Assembly: GCF_014207905.1 (NCBI RefSeq) | Contig: NZ_JACHLB010000003.1 | Coordinates: forward strand, 62,001 to 126,000 | DNA from: Flavobacterium notoginsengisoli | Lineage (GTDB): Bacteria; Bacteroidota; Bacteroidia; Flavobacteriales; Flavobacteriaceae | Length of the DNA: 64,000 bases | Direction of reading: 5' to 3' | In this document: positions 15,670 through 23,529 of the stretch, piece by piece | Layout: the number at the start of each line of letters is the position of its first letter | How positions within the stretch are numbered: position 1 is the stretch's first letter | Position numbers and translations under genes: made by a program | Notes under the pieces: model-generated | The model's database searches: none | Seen by the model: the letters and a program-made list of their open reading frames with translations, nothing else | Told to the model about the DNA's origin: nothing

Positions 15670-16662
15670 ATGTATAAATCAATTGCATACAAATACTTAT
15701 TTCTTTTTTTAATACTACAAAGCTTCTGTTGTAATGCGCAAGTTTTACGTAAAAGAACCACTCTTTTAATGGGCGGGAGATTTGACATTAGCATTGTAGA
15801 TAAAGATTCTCTTTCTGCGGAACAAAATATCAATGTTGTTATTGAAGAAATTAGCCGAATTGAAAGTTTAATATCTGATTGGAAACCCAATTCGCAAGTT
15901 TCAGAAGTAAATCAAAATGCGGGAATAAAACCTATACAAGTAGATCGTGAAGTTTTTGAATTAGCAAAAAGAGCCATAAAACTTTCTGAAATAACCAATG
16001 GTGCATTTGATGTGAGTTTCGCTGCCTTAGACCGCGTTTGGAAATTTGACGGATCTATGACCGAAATGCCTTCGGCGGAAGCCATAAAAAAATCTGTTGA
16101 AAAAGTAGGTTACAAAAATATTATTTTGGACAGTATCAATTCGACCATTTTTCTAAAACTAAAAGGAATGAAAATTGGTTTTGGCGCTTTAGGCGAAGGA
16201 TACGCGACCGATAAATGCCGTAAAATGATGCTTGAAAAAGGCGTTCAAGCGGGAATTATAAACGGTTCTGGCGACATGAGCACTTGGGGAAAGCAACCGA
16301 ACGGGAAAGATTGGAAAATCGGAATTACAAATCCGTTTAAACCTGAAAAATTGATTGGAACTGTTCCGCTAAAAGAAGGTGCGGTTACTACTTCAGGCAA
16401 TTATGAAAAGTTTGTTGTTTTTAACGGAAAACGTTATTCACACATTATAAATCCTGCAACTGGATATCCCGCAACGGGTTTATGCAGCGTAACCGTTTTT
16501 GGTCCGAACGCCGAAACCGCCAACGGATTAAGCACTTCTATGATGGTTTTAGGTCAGAAAGAAGGCTTGCTTTTATTGCAAAAATTTCCTGAATATAGCT
16601 GTCTAATGATTACGGATAAAGGGAAAGTGATAAAATCAAAAAACTTCTCTTACAAATTGTAA
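15670..16662 (+). CDS. apbE: ApbE-family FAD:protein FMN transferase
   Basis: A 330-residue exported protein (signal peptide ending near CCNAQ, possibly a lipoprotein) of the ApbE family. The family transfers FMN from FAD to Thr/Ser of target proteins in the periplasm, with Mg2+. Visible conserved parts are the N-terminal MGGRFDI, FDVSFAALDRVW, GFGALGEGYATD, the AVTTSGNYE segment and HIINPATGYPA near residue 260. The length is typical. The neighbours supply both a possible acceptor (the DUF2271 protein) and an electron donor (the PepSY reductase), so it probably matures this system's carrier. No other FMN-acceptor gene is in the window. Confidence 0.93.
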   Translation: MYKSIAYKYLFLFLILQSFCCNAQVLRKRTTLLMGGRFDISIVDKDSLSAEQNINVVIEEISRIESLISDWKPNSQVSEVNQNAGIKPIQVDREVFELAKRAIKLSEITNGAFDVSFAALDRVWKFDGSMTEMPSAEAIKKSVEKVGYKNIILDSINSTIFLKLKGMKIGFGALGEGYATDKCRKMMLEKGVQAGIINGSGDMSTWGKQPNGKDWKIGITNPFKPEKLIGTVPLKEGAVTTSGNYEKFVVFNGKRYSHIINPATGYPATGLCSVTVFGPNAETANGLSTSMMVLGQKEGLLLLQKFPEYSCLMITDKGKVIKSKNFSYKL

Positions 16663-16728
16663 ATTGTTATTTATCTTTTTCTTTTGAAACAAAAAATATT
16701 CGCAAAGAGATATTTAAGCTAAGAATGA

Positions 16729-16864
16729 TTTTAATCTCACAAAGACGCCAAATCTCAAACCTTAAATTTTGAATTGCCTCCAGCTTTAGCTGGAGGCAAT
16801 TCATTTTAACAAATCGAATTATCAAATAAAACTTTGCGACTTGGCGTCTTTGCGAGATTAAAAA
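16729..16864. repeat. Nested inverted repeat (GAGATTAAAA/GGCGTC type)
   Basis: The outer arms (16729-16751 and 16842-16864) pair over 23 bases with one mismatch, around AATCTC and GACGCC. The centre is a perfect hairpin, GAATTGCCTCCAGC, a TTTA loop and its complement (16771-16802). This outer-plus-inner design resembles the other intergenic repeats in the window. Confidence 0.8.
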
Positions 16865-16975
16865 AATATATTTTAAAACACATTCCGCAGCTACTTCTAC
16901 CCAAGCTTCGGGACGCTCAGAAAGACCAATTTAAAGATCAAAACTTAACAATTCAACATTAACAATTGATCAATA

Positions 16976-17031
16976 ATTATTAGAATTAGCATTAAAAAAA
17001 CATTAAAATACATCTACTTAATTCTAATAAT
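16976..17031. promoter_or_regulatory. 13-bp inverted repeat upstream of the TonB receptor
   Basis: ATTATTAGAATTA (16976-16988) and its exact complement TAATTCTAATAAT (17019-17031) flank a 30-base loop, about 40 bases before the -7-like box. The AT-rich arms recall iron-regulator sites but do not match a Fur box closely. An operator or a leader stem-loop are both possible. Confidence 0.5.
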
Positions 17032-17071
17032 CTTCTAATTACTTTATTTAGATTAAATTTAAATTATCATA

Positions 17072-17079
17072 TAAGTTTG
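17072..17079 (+). promoter_or_regulatory. Putative -7 box for the TonB receptor
   Basis: TAAGTTTG matches TAnnTTTG and ends 26 bases before the ATG at 17106. No clear TTG was found at -33, which could mean an activated promoter. Confidence 0.4.
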
Positions 17080-17105
17080 CAGACCAATAATCAGTAAACT
17101 AATAT

Positions 17106-19511
17106 ATGAGAATTTTTTACTCTCTTTCTCTCCTTTTTATGATAACCATTTCTGGTTGGTCTCAAACCGGAAAAATTACAGGAAAAGTAACCCTTGGACA
17201 TACAGAAAATGCTTTTGGAGCAGCAGTTCAAATTAAGGGAACAAAAATTTATGTTGTCGTTGATGCAGACGGGCAATATGAAATAAAAGGACTTGCTTAT
17301 GGCAGTTACAAATTAGAAACTTCCTCGATGGAGGCAAAACCTAAAATGATTGACGTTGTTGTGAATAAACCGACACAACAGATTAATATCGATTTAGAAA
17401 AAATTACAGATGCGAAGGCGCTTAAAGAAGTCAAAATTGAGCGAAAAAGTTTCAAAAAAGATATTACCGAAAAAGGCTTTGCAGTAAATGTTATTGAAAC
17501 GCAAGAAGCGGCAAAAAGAAATCTTCAAACCAACGATTTATTAGATCGTTCTGGTGGTGTTAGAATCAGACAAAATGGAGGTTTAGGTTCTGCGGTAACT
17601 TACAACATTAATGGAATGTCTGGAAATGCGATTAGAATTTTTATTGACGGAGTTCCGATTTCAACCTATGGTGCTTCATTTAGTTTAAATAGTATTCCGC
17701 CTGCTTTAATTGAAAGAATTGAAGTTTTTAAAGGAGTGGTTCCGGCTTATTTAGCAGATGATTCTCTCGGTGGAGCTATCAATGTTGTATTGAAAAAAGG
17801 AGCAAAAAACAGCTTAAATGCTTCGGTTTCTTATGGTTCATTCAACACTGTACAATCGAATGTAAATGCAACTTTCAGAGACAAAAACGGATTTACCATT
17901 AAAGCCAACGCTTTTCAAAATTACTCCGACAATGATTATGAAGTTTGGGGAAGATTTGTTTACAATATCGCACCAAACGGACGTTACGAATACATCAGAG
18001 CCAAAAGATTTGAAAGTATGTATCGTTCTTTCGGAGGAAGATTGGAGGCTGGATTTACAAATGTAGATTGGGCAGATAACTTTTCTATTAGTTACAATGG
18101 TTCTCAAGATTACAACCAGATTCAGCATGGGCAATACATGACGAAACCTTATAAAGGTCGTTTTAGTGAAGCTATGGCAAATGTGATTTCATTAAATTAT
18201 AATAAGAAAGATTTCATTATTAAAAATCTTGACTTTTCTGCTGTTGCGGTTTACAGTCATAGAAATGACGTGATTAATGATACGGTTAAATGGAATTATA
18301 ATTGGAACGGCGAAAAAGCACTTGGTTTATACGGAACACCAATTTTAAGCAATACTGGCGCACAACAAGGAGCTCCGACGATTAATCATATGAAATCGGA
18401 CATCTTCAATACTCGTGCAGGTTTAACGTACAACATTACAGAAAATCAAAGAGTAATGGTGAATGTTATGACGTATATTTTAGATCGAAATGATCTGGAT
18501 GAAATGTTACCAGAAATTACTAGAAATTTCATTGTTACAAGAGATTTAGCCAAAACAGTTTCTTCTTTTTCTTACGAAATATCTGCTTTTAAATCTCGCT
18601 TGAGAGCCAATCCTTTTGTCAAAAATTATAGTATGAAAACCGAACAAACTACTCCAACTGTTGTAACAGAGAATGGACAAAGTGTTGTTAAAGAAAATAT
18701 TCTATCAAAAAGAATTAATTACACAGGTTATGGTTTCGCTGGTTCTTATGCGCTTTTTCGTGACGTAATGTTCATGTTTTCTGCTGAAAAAGCAATCAGA
18801 TTACCAAATGAAAATGAAATTTTCGGAAGTCCAGGTGAAAACATTATAAGCAATCCTAATTTAGGTCCTGAACAAAGCAATAATTTCAATGCCGGTTTCA
18901 GATTTGGACCTTACGACCTTAACAATCATAAAATCACTGTTTCAGGAAATGGATTTTGGAGAAATACAAAAGGTAAAATTGTACGTCAGATTAGTGATCG
19001 TTTAAATGAAGCAATACAGGCATCTCCTTTTGTCAATTTAGGTGAAGCGCAATCTGTTGGTTTTGAAACTTCTATTCAATACACATACAACAATCGCTTT
19101 TTTGCTGGTATGAATCTTTCTAAATTCAATTCATTATACAAAGACAAATACGATGCTAATGGGAACATTTTGGTTCACTACAACAAACAATTGCCAAACG
19201 AACCATATTTCACCATCAATGGAAATCTTCAATATAACTTTAGAAATGTAATTCAAAGTAAATCAGAACTTAATCTTTATTACTACTGCGGTTATGTCGC
19301 ACCATTTTATACTTCTTGGTTAGAAGTAGACAGAACTACAGCGCAATTTCCTCAAGATTTAGGATTAAGCTATGTTTTTCCAAATAAGCAGTTTACGGTA
19401 AGTTTTGATGCCAGAAATATTCTAGACGAGCAGGTTTACGACAACTTTGCCGCGCAAAAACCGGGAAGAGCTTTTTACCTGAAAGTTAATTACAACCTTA
19501 ATAAATTTTAA
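17106..19511 (+). CDS. TonB-dependent receptor (XusA-like, putative siderophore)
   Basis: An 801-residue outer-membrane receptor. A signal peptide is followed by a carboxypeptidase-regulatory-like domain (about 22-100), a plug (about 125-240; NINGMSGNAIRIFIDGVPIS, then LGGAINVVLKK) and a 22-strand barrel ending in the aromatic C-terminus NLNKF. It imports a TonB-driven ligand. It is smaller than SusC-type receptors, and its partner is a DUF4374 lipoprotein 35 bases downstream rather than a SusD, so a metal chelate is likelier than a glycan. A XusA-like role in ferric-siderophore uptake is inferred from this pairing and the upstream PepSY reductase. The ligand is unknown. Confidence 0.9.
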   Translation: MRIFYSLSLLFMITISGWSQTGKITGKVTLGHTENAFGAAVQIKGTKIYVVVDADGQYEIKGLAYGSYKLETSSMEAKPKMIDVVVNKPTQQINIDLEKITDAKALKEVKIERKSFKKDITEKGFAVNVIETQEAAKRNLQTNDLLDRSGGVRIRQNGGLGSAVTYNINGMSGNAIRIFIDGVPISTYGASFSLNSIPPALIERIEVFKGVVPAYLADDSLGGAINVVLKKGAKNSLNASVSYGSFNTVQSNVNATFRDKNGFTIKANAFQNYSDNDYEVWGRFVYNIAPNGRYEYIRAKRFESMYRSFGGRLEAGFTNVDWADNFSISYNGSQDYNQIQHGQYMTKPYKGRFSEAMANVISLNYNKKDFIIKNLDFSAVAVYSHRNDVINDTVKWNYNWNGEKALGLYGTPILSNTGAQQGAPTINHMKSDIFNTRAGLTYNITENQRVMVNVMTYILDRNDLDEMLPEITRNFIVTRDLAKTVSSFSYEISAFKSRLRANPFVKNYSMKTEQTTPTVVTENGQSVVKENILSKRINYTGYGFAGSYALFRDVMFMFSAEKAIRLPNENEIFGSPGENIISNPNLGPEQSNNFNAGFRFGPYDLNNHKITVSGNGFWRNTKGKIVRQISDRLNEAIQASPFVNLGEAQSVGFETSIQYTYNNRFFAGMNLSKFNSLYKDKYDANGNILVHYNKQLPNEPYFTINGNLQYNFRNVIQSKSELNLYYYCGYVAPFYTSWLEVDRTTAQFPQDLGLSYVFPNKQFTVSFDARNILDEQVYDNFAAQKPGRAFYLKVNYNLNKF

Positions 19512-19546
19512 AATCAATAAATAACTAATTTTTAAATGAAATAAAA

Positions 19547-20878
19547 ATGAAAAAGAACACATTTAAATTATTTACCTCAAGCTTATTATTTGGTGCATTA
19601 GCGCTAAGTACAGCTTGTAGCAGCGACGATAATAAAAGTGCAGATCCAGTAAATCCAGTAACTGATGGTCGTTGGATTACTGTAGCTGGAGCTTTAATGC
19701 AGACTGATCCAGGTGATGGAAATGGAGGAACAAGAGTTTATGCTATTAGTAAAGAAAATGCTATTGACCCAAACTTTTCTGTAGATGTTTATGCAAATGG
19801 TTCTCCTGTACAATCTAGTAGAACAGCTCGTTTGCAATCTTCTGTAGACGGAAGCACACTTTTCAATATCACGTATACAGGTGCTAATGGAGGTGAATTC
19901 ATGACATACAAAGTAAATGGCGGAAGCAATTTTGCTGAATCTACAGCAAAAGTTAACATTTCTCAATATGCTGGAACTTCTCCAAGATGGGTAAAACTTT
20001 TTGACGGAGATAAAACAGGTGTAGCAGTAAACGTTGCAACTCCAGTTGTAAGCACTAATGAAGATAAAACATACAAAAACACAAGAGGAATTGCTACTGT
20101 TCTTTCTTTAGATATGCAGCAAACTTTAATCTCAGCTTACAAACAATATCAAATCCCTTTAACTCCTGAAGAAGAGGCACTTGGTCACCACATTTTCCGT
20201 TTAGATGCTCCAACATTAAATAAAGCTGGAAACAAATTAATTATCGGAACTTGGATGCGTAAATCAAATCCAGCAAACCCTGCAACAAACGAAAGTTCAT
20301 TTACTCGTTTAGGATCTAAATCTGTTGTGGTTGATTACCCTTCATTAGAAAATCCAAAAGTAATTACTTCAACTGTAGGTTTTGGTGATACAAGCGGATA
20401 CAGAAGTTTCAATAGCTTCGTAGCTACAGATGGAAACATTTACCAAGCAACGCAAAGAGATACTCAAAAAGGTTCTTATATCTTAAAAATCAACCAAAGC
20501 AACGAATATGACAATTCTTATGTATTTAGTTTAGATACAGCTTTAGGAATTAAAGGTTCTTACATCGATGCTTGGAGATATGTTGGAAATGGAATTGCGT
20601 ATGCTGTTTACACTTACGAAGGAACAAGCCAAGGTTTCTTAGCGAGATTAGACTTAAATGCAAAAACTGCTACAAAAGTTGAAGATATCGCTTACGATGC
20701 TGACTTAGATTTCGGTCAATATCAAGGTTTTGTTGTTGACGGAAACAACTTCTACATCGCTGTTACTCCAGTTGGAAAAGATGGTAACATCTACGTAATT
20801 GATATTCCAACAGGAAAAGTTACTAAAGGTGCTAAATTAGTTAACAAGCCAGGAAACCACTATATTGGGGTATTCTAA
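19547..20878 (+). CDS. DUF4374 surface lipoprotein (XusB-like)
   Basis: A 443-residue lipoprotein: hydrophobic signal then lipobox LSTAC with Cys24 and an SSDDN outer-membrane export signal typical of Bacteroidota surface lipoproteins. The rest looks like a beta-propeller of the DUF4374 family, with repeated Gly-rich blades and aromatic strands. DUF4374 includes XusB of Bacteroides thetaiotaomicron, which binds ferric enterobactin and works with XusA. Its position directly after the TonB receptor and before a strong terminator supports the same partnership. The bound ligand here is not known. Confidence 0.85.
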   Translation: MKKNTFKLFTSSLLFGALALSTACSSDDNKSADPVNPVTDGRWITVAGALMQTDPGDGNGGTRVYAISKENAIDPNFSVDVYANGSPVQSSRTARLQSSVDGSTLFNITYTGANGGEFMTYKVNGGSNFAESTAKVNISQYAGTSPRWVKLFDGDKTGVAVNVATPVVSTNEDKTYKNTRGIATVLSLDMQQTLISAYKQYQIPLTPEEEALGHHIFRLDAPTLNKAGNKLIIGTWMRKSNPANPATNESSFTRLGSKSVVVDYPSLENPKVITSTVGFGDTSGYRSFNSFVATDGNIYQATQRDTQKGSYILKINQSNEYDNSYVFSLDTALGIKGSYIDAWRYVGNGIAYAVYTYEGTSQGFLARLDLNAKTATKVEDIAYDADLDFGQYQGFVVDGNNFYIAVTPVGKDGNIYVIDIPTGKVTKGAKLVNKPGNHYIGVF

Positions 20879-20938
20879 AAAATATACAGTATGATTACAA
20901 ACTGTATGTAATTCATCACTTGAGTTTTTTTTTAATTG

Positions 20939-20978
20939 AACATTCCGCTTCTATTTATAGCAAGCGGAATGTTTTTTT
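20939..20978 (+). terminator. Rho-independent terminator after the DUF4374 gene
   Basis: A perfect 12-bp stem, AACATTCCGCTT with AAGCGGAATGTT, around an 11-base loop and followed by a run of T. It closes the iron-uptake gene set. Confidence 0.92.
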
Positions 20979-20998
20979 ATACTCCAGTTGGCAAAATT

Positions 20999-21145
20999 TA
21001 AACACATAGAAACATAGATGTTTATTATTTGTTTAGGTTACAAAAAAAGCTAGCTTTCACACATAGTCCCGAAGCTTCGGGATGCATTTAAATGAGTGAA
21101 ACGCCTTTTTAGAAGCCTGTAGAACTATGTCTCTATGTGTTAAAT
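20999..21145. repeat. CACATAG inverted repeat, copy 1
   Basis: Starts AACACATAGAAACATAG and ends CTATGTCTCTATGTGTT. The inside carries a small palindrome, CCCGAAGCTTCGGG, plus an ATTTAAATGAGTGAAACGCC-like stretch shared with later copies at 44986 and 61422. It lies between convergent genes. Confidence 0.8.
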
Positions 21146-21168
21146 TAAATTTCGCTCAAAAATTATAA

Positions 21169-22044
21169 TTAGAATTTTGAAGCAAATTCTTTTGCAAAAT
21201 CTCCTAATTTGATTTTACCTTGAACTTTTCCATCATTTTTCAAGAAATCTGCTGCAATAGTTTCATTTCTTAAGCCCGTTCCCATTTCGGTATACAGACC
21301 GGCCATTTCTTCTGGAACTCCAGCTTGTGTCATTCCGCCAAAATATTGTTCATCTGTAAATTCAACCCAAGGAAGTTCTGGTTTAGAAATCGCGTTTCCA
21401 AATGCTTTTACAATTTCTGAAGGCGTTTTAACATCACTAATTATGTAGCGAATTTTTTGCCCTTCTTGTGATTTTTGCAATTCTTCGGCAGCAGCCCAAG
21501 CAATATCTTCTGGATGTACCAATGGAATACGGTTTGAAGCTGGAAAATTAGCTCCCATAATTCCCGCTCCTTTTATCATCGGAATATCATTAAAGAAATT
21601 AAAGTAGAAATAACCCGCTCTTAAAAACGTAATAGAAGCGTCTAATTTCTCGTAAATCTTCTCAATGTTATACAAACCCGCAATCGGTCCATTTCCTGTC
21701 GGTAAATCTGCGCCAATACTACTTAACATCACAACTCTTTTAATGTTGGCAATCTGAATCGCTTTCACGAAAGCGTTACCTGCTTCAGTCGTATTTTGAA
21801 TAATATTTACGCCACCCATATTTGGAGGAGTCATAGCAAAAAGTGCATCTGCATTGGTGAAAGTTTTAGAAAGAAAATCAGCATCGCTAACTGATCCTAT
21901 TGCAGCTTTTGCGCCTAAATTTTCGATTGCCTCTTTACGATCTGCATTGCTACTAATAACCGTTACATCGTGTCCCGATTTTACTAATTGAGCCGTTAAA
22001 GGCTTTCCGATATTTCCTAGTGAACCTGTAATTATAATTTTCAT
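21169..22044 (-). CDS. NmrA-like NAD(P)-binding oxidoreductase
   Basis: A 291-residue atypical SDR. The N-terminal glycine motif TGSLGNIGKP (about 6-15) is the NmrA/azoreductase-type Rossmann signature. There is no classical YxxxK catalytic pair in the usual place, consistent with NmrA-like proteins that sense NAD(P) or reduce quinones. It is divergent from an HxlR regulator 82 bases away, an arrangement also seen for quinone-responsive QorR/YtfG-type pairs. The likely role is inducible detoxification of quinones or related electrophiles in the cytosol. The exact reaction is not visible. Confidence 0.85.
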   Translation of the reverse strand: MKIIITGSLGNIGKPLTAQLVKSGHDVTVISSNADRKEAIENLGAKAAIGSVSDADFLSKTFTNADALFAMTPPNMGGVNIIQNTTEAGNAFVKAIQIANIKRVVMLSSIGADLPTGNGPIAGLYNIEKIYEKLDASITFLRAGYFYFNFFNDIPMIKGAGIMGANFPASNRIPLVHPEDIAWAAAEELQKSQEGQKIRYIISDVKTPSEIVKAFGNAISKPELPWVEFTDEQYFGGMTQAGVPEEMAGLYTEMGTGLRNETIAADFLKNDGKVQGKIKLGDFAKEFASKF

Positions 22045-22071
22045 CTTAAAATGTTTTTTTATTTAACATTA

Positions 22072-22110
22072 CAAAGGTATCTTTGTACTTACTTTTATAC
22101 AAGTACTTAC
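22072..22110. promoter_or_regulatory. Overlapping divergent promoters and HxlR operator
   Basis: CAAAGGTATCTTTG (22072-22085) supplies a -7 box on both strands: TACCTTTG for the NmrA gene, with TTG at 22102-22100 and a 20-base spacer, and TATCTTTG for the HxlR gene. Downstream lie direct repeats GTACTTAC (22085-22092 and 22103-22110) and inverted halves TACTT/AAGTA, a likely HxlR site. TATCTTTGTACTT is identical to 2375-2387. Confidence 0.6.
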
Positions 22111-22125
22111 CCTAAAGTATGTATC

Positions 22126-22491
22126 ATGACAGCAATTAAAGAATCGTCTACAATTCAGGAAAACAAGCAATATGCCTTAGAAAAATGTCCTGTAACTTTT
22201 GTTATGGAGAAAATTGGAGGATATTGGAAACCTATTATTCTCTATCATTTATCGACTGGAGATAAACGCTATAGCGAATTAAAAAGAGCTATTCCGGCTG
22301 TAACAGAGAAAATGCTTATTCAGCATTTAAAACAATTAGAAGCCGATGGTTTGGTTATTCGTGAAGCGAAACCTGTTGTGCCACCTTTTGTAACTTATAG
22401 ATTAAGCAATGCAGGAACAGGACTTTTACCTGTAATTGATGCAATGGCTTCATGGGCTTTTAAAGTAAAAGACGGTATCCACAACATTTAA
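22126..22491 (+). CDS. HxlR-family transcriptional regulator
   Basis: A 121-residue winged-helix regulator with the HxlR core: Cys21-Pro, VMEKIGGYWKPIILYHL (about 27-43), RYSELKRAIP and a wing segment ending in LPVIDAMASWA. The start at 22126 (MTAIKES) is chosen because the earlier in-frame ATG at 22051 lies upstream of the promoter. Cys21 is the conserved N-terminal cysteine used by YodB/HypR-type members to sense electrophiles. It is divergent from the NmrA-like gene and probably represses it and itself. The paralogue at 1920-2333 has the same gene arrangement. Confidence 0.9.
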   Translation: MTAIKESSTIQENKQYALEKCPVTFVMEKIGGYWKPIILYHLSTGDKRYSELKRAIPAVTEKMLIQHLKQLEADGLVIREAKPVVPPFVTYRLSNAGTGLLPVIDAMASWAFKVKDGIHNI

Positions 22492-22508
22492 TAGATACCG
22501 CCTTTTTT
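22473..22508 (+). terminator. Terminator overlapping the HxlR stop codon
   Basis: Arms CGGTATC (22473-22479) and GATACCG (22494-22500) are followed by CC and six T. The stem begins inside the last codons of the gene, so terminator and coding sequence overlap. Confidence 0.7.
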
Positions 22509-22565
22509 CAAACAACAAAACTTAACTAACTAACTAACTTACTTTTGACTGAAAATGACTTGGTT

Positions 22566-23522
22566 TTAATTTTGTTTAATAAAAACCAAAGCCTCTTCGT
22601 AATTGGCAATTTGTGTGAGTGCATTATAAATGTATTTTGATACTAATGCTCCTCCATCTGAATTAATCAGATGGATATCGTCATCGGGAGTGTGATATTG
22701 CGGATGTCCGCCTGTGTGAAAACCAACCGCAGAAATGGATTCTTTATAAAAAGAAACATGATCTGAACCGCCTACATCGCCAGCATGAATTACTGGATTT
22801 AAACCACTATTTTCTTGTAGTTTTTTCATTAGTTCAACTCCGTTTGGGAAAGTTCCTGCACCGCCCATGTAAAGTTCTTTTTTATCATTTAGTCTTCCAA
22901 CCATATCCATATTCAGCATGACTTTTACGGCTTCTTTTGGAACTGGCAAATGATTGATGAAATACTTTGAACCCAACAATCCTTCTTCTTCTCCGCTAAA
23001 CGAAATAAAAATAATACTGCGTTTAGGTTTTACTTTTTGTTTTGAAATTTCTTCTAAAATGCAAAGCAAAGCCGAAACTCCCGAAGCATTATCATCTGCA
23101 CCATTATGAATGGCAAAAGCTTCTTTCTTTTTACTTCCTGAACCTTGTCCGCCCCAACCCCAATGATCGTAATGTGCGCCGATAACAATGTATTCGTTCT
23201 TCAATTTAGGATCTGAACCTTCAATGAAACCTAAAACATTTTGCGTCGAAACACTATCCGATTTCATTTTATTGATTCCTTCTTTTACAAAAAGCTTAAA
23301 AGACTGATAATAAGAACCATTGAATTCTTTTAAACCATATTTTTTAAAATTTTTCTTAATGTAAGATGCCGCATCATTATTTCCTTTTGTTCCTGGAAAA
23401 CGCCCTTCTAATTTATCGGAAGACAAATATTTATCGTGTTTGTAAAAGGTTTTCGACATTTGTGCATTCACGAAAGTGGGACAAAAAAATACGCCTAAAA
23501 AAAGATACTTTAGAAATTTCAT
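22566..23522 (-). CDS. Exported M28-family aminopeptidase
   Basis: A 318-residue zinc peptidase with a signal peptide (MKFLKYLFLGVFFCPTFVNA). M28 metal-site segments are visible: GAHYDHWG with His117, GADDNASG with Asp143, GEEEGLLG with Glu178/Glu179, NMDMVGR with Asp206, and a C-terminal SDHVSF histidine. It should remove N-terminal residues from peptides in the periplasm or outside. The start at 23522 leaves 7 bases to the preceding sialidase-like gene; an alternative ATG at 23546 would overlap it and spoil the signal peptide. Its place at the end of the glycan region fits trimming of glycopeptides. Confidence 0.9.
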   Translation of the reverse strand: MKFLKYLFLGVFFCPTFVNAQMSKTFYKHDKYLSSDKLEGRFPGTKGNNDAASYIKKNFKKYGLKEFNGSYYQSFKLFVKEGINKMKSDSVSTQNVLGFIEGSDPKLKNEYIVIGAHYDHWGWGGQGSGSKKKEAFAIHNGADDNASGVSALLCILEEISKQKVKPKRSIIFISFSGEEEGLLGSKYFINHLPVPKEAVKVMLNMDMVGRLNDKKELYMGGAGTFPNGVELMKKLQENSGLNPVIHAGDVGGSDHVSFYKESISAVGFHTGGHPQYHTPDDDIHLINSDGGALVSKYIYNALTQIANYEEALVFIKQN

Positions 23523-23529
23523 ATGATAA

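Larger units (their letters stand above)
16663..17105. other. 443-bp intergenic region before the TonB receptor
   Basis: Holds a large two-level inverted repeat (16729-16864), a perfect 13-bp inverted repeat (16976-17031) and a -7-like box (17072-17079). No coding frame was seen. Its length and structure suggest separate transcription of the receptor and lipoprotein genes. Confidence 0.7.
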
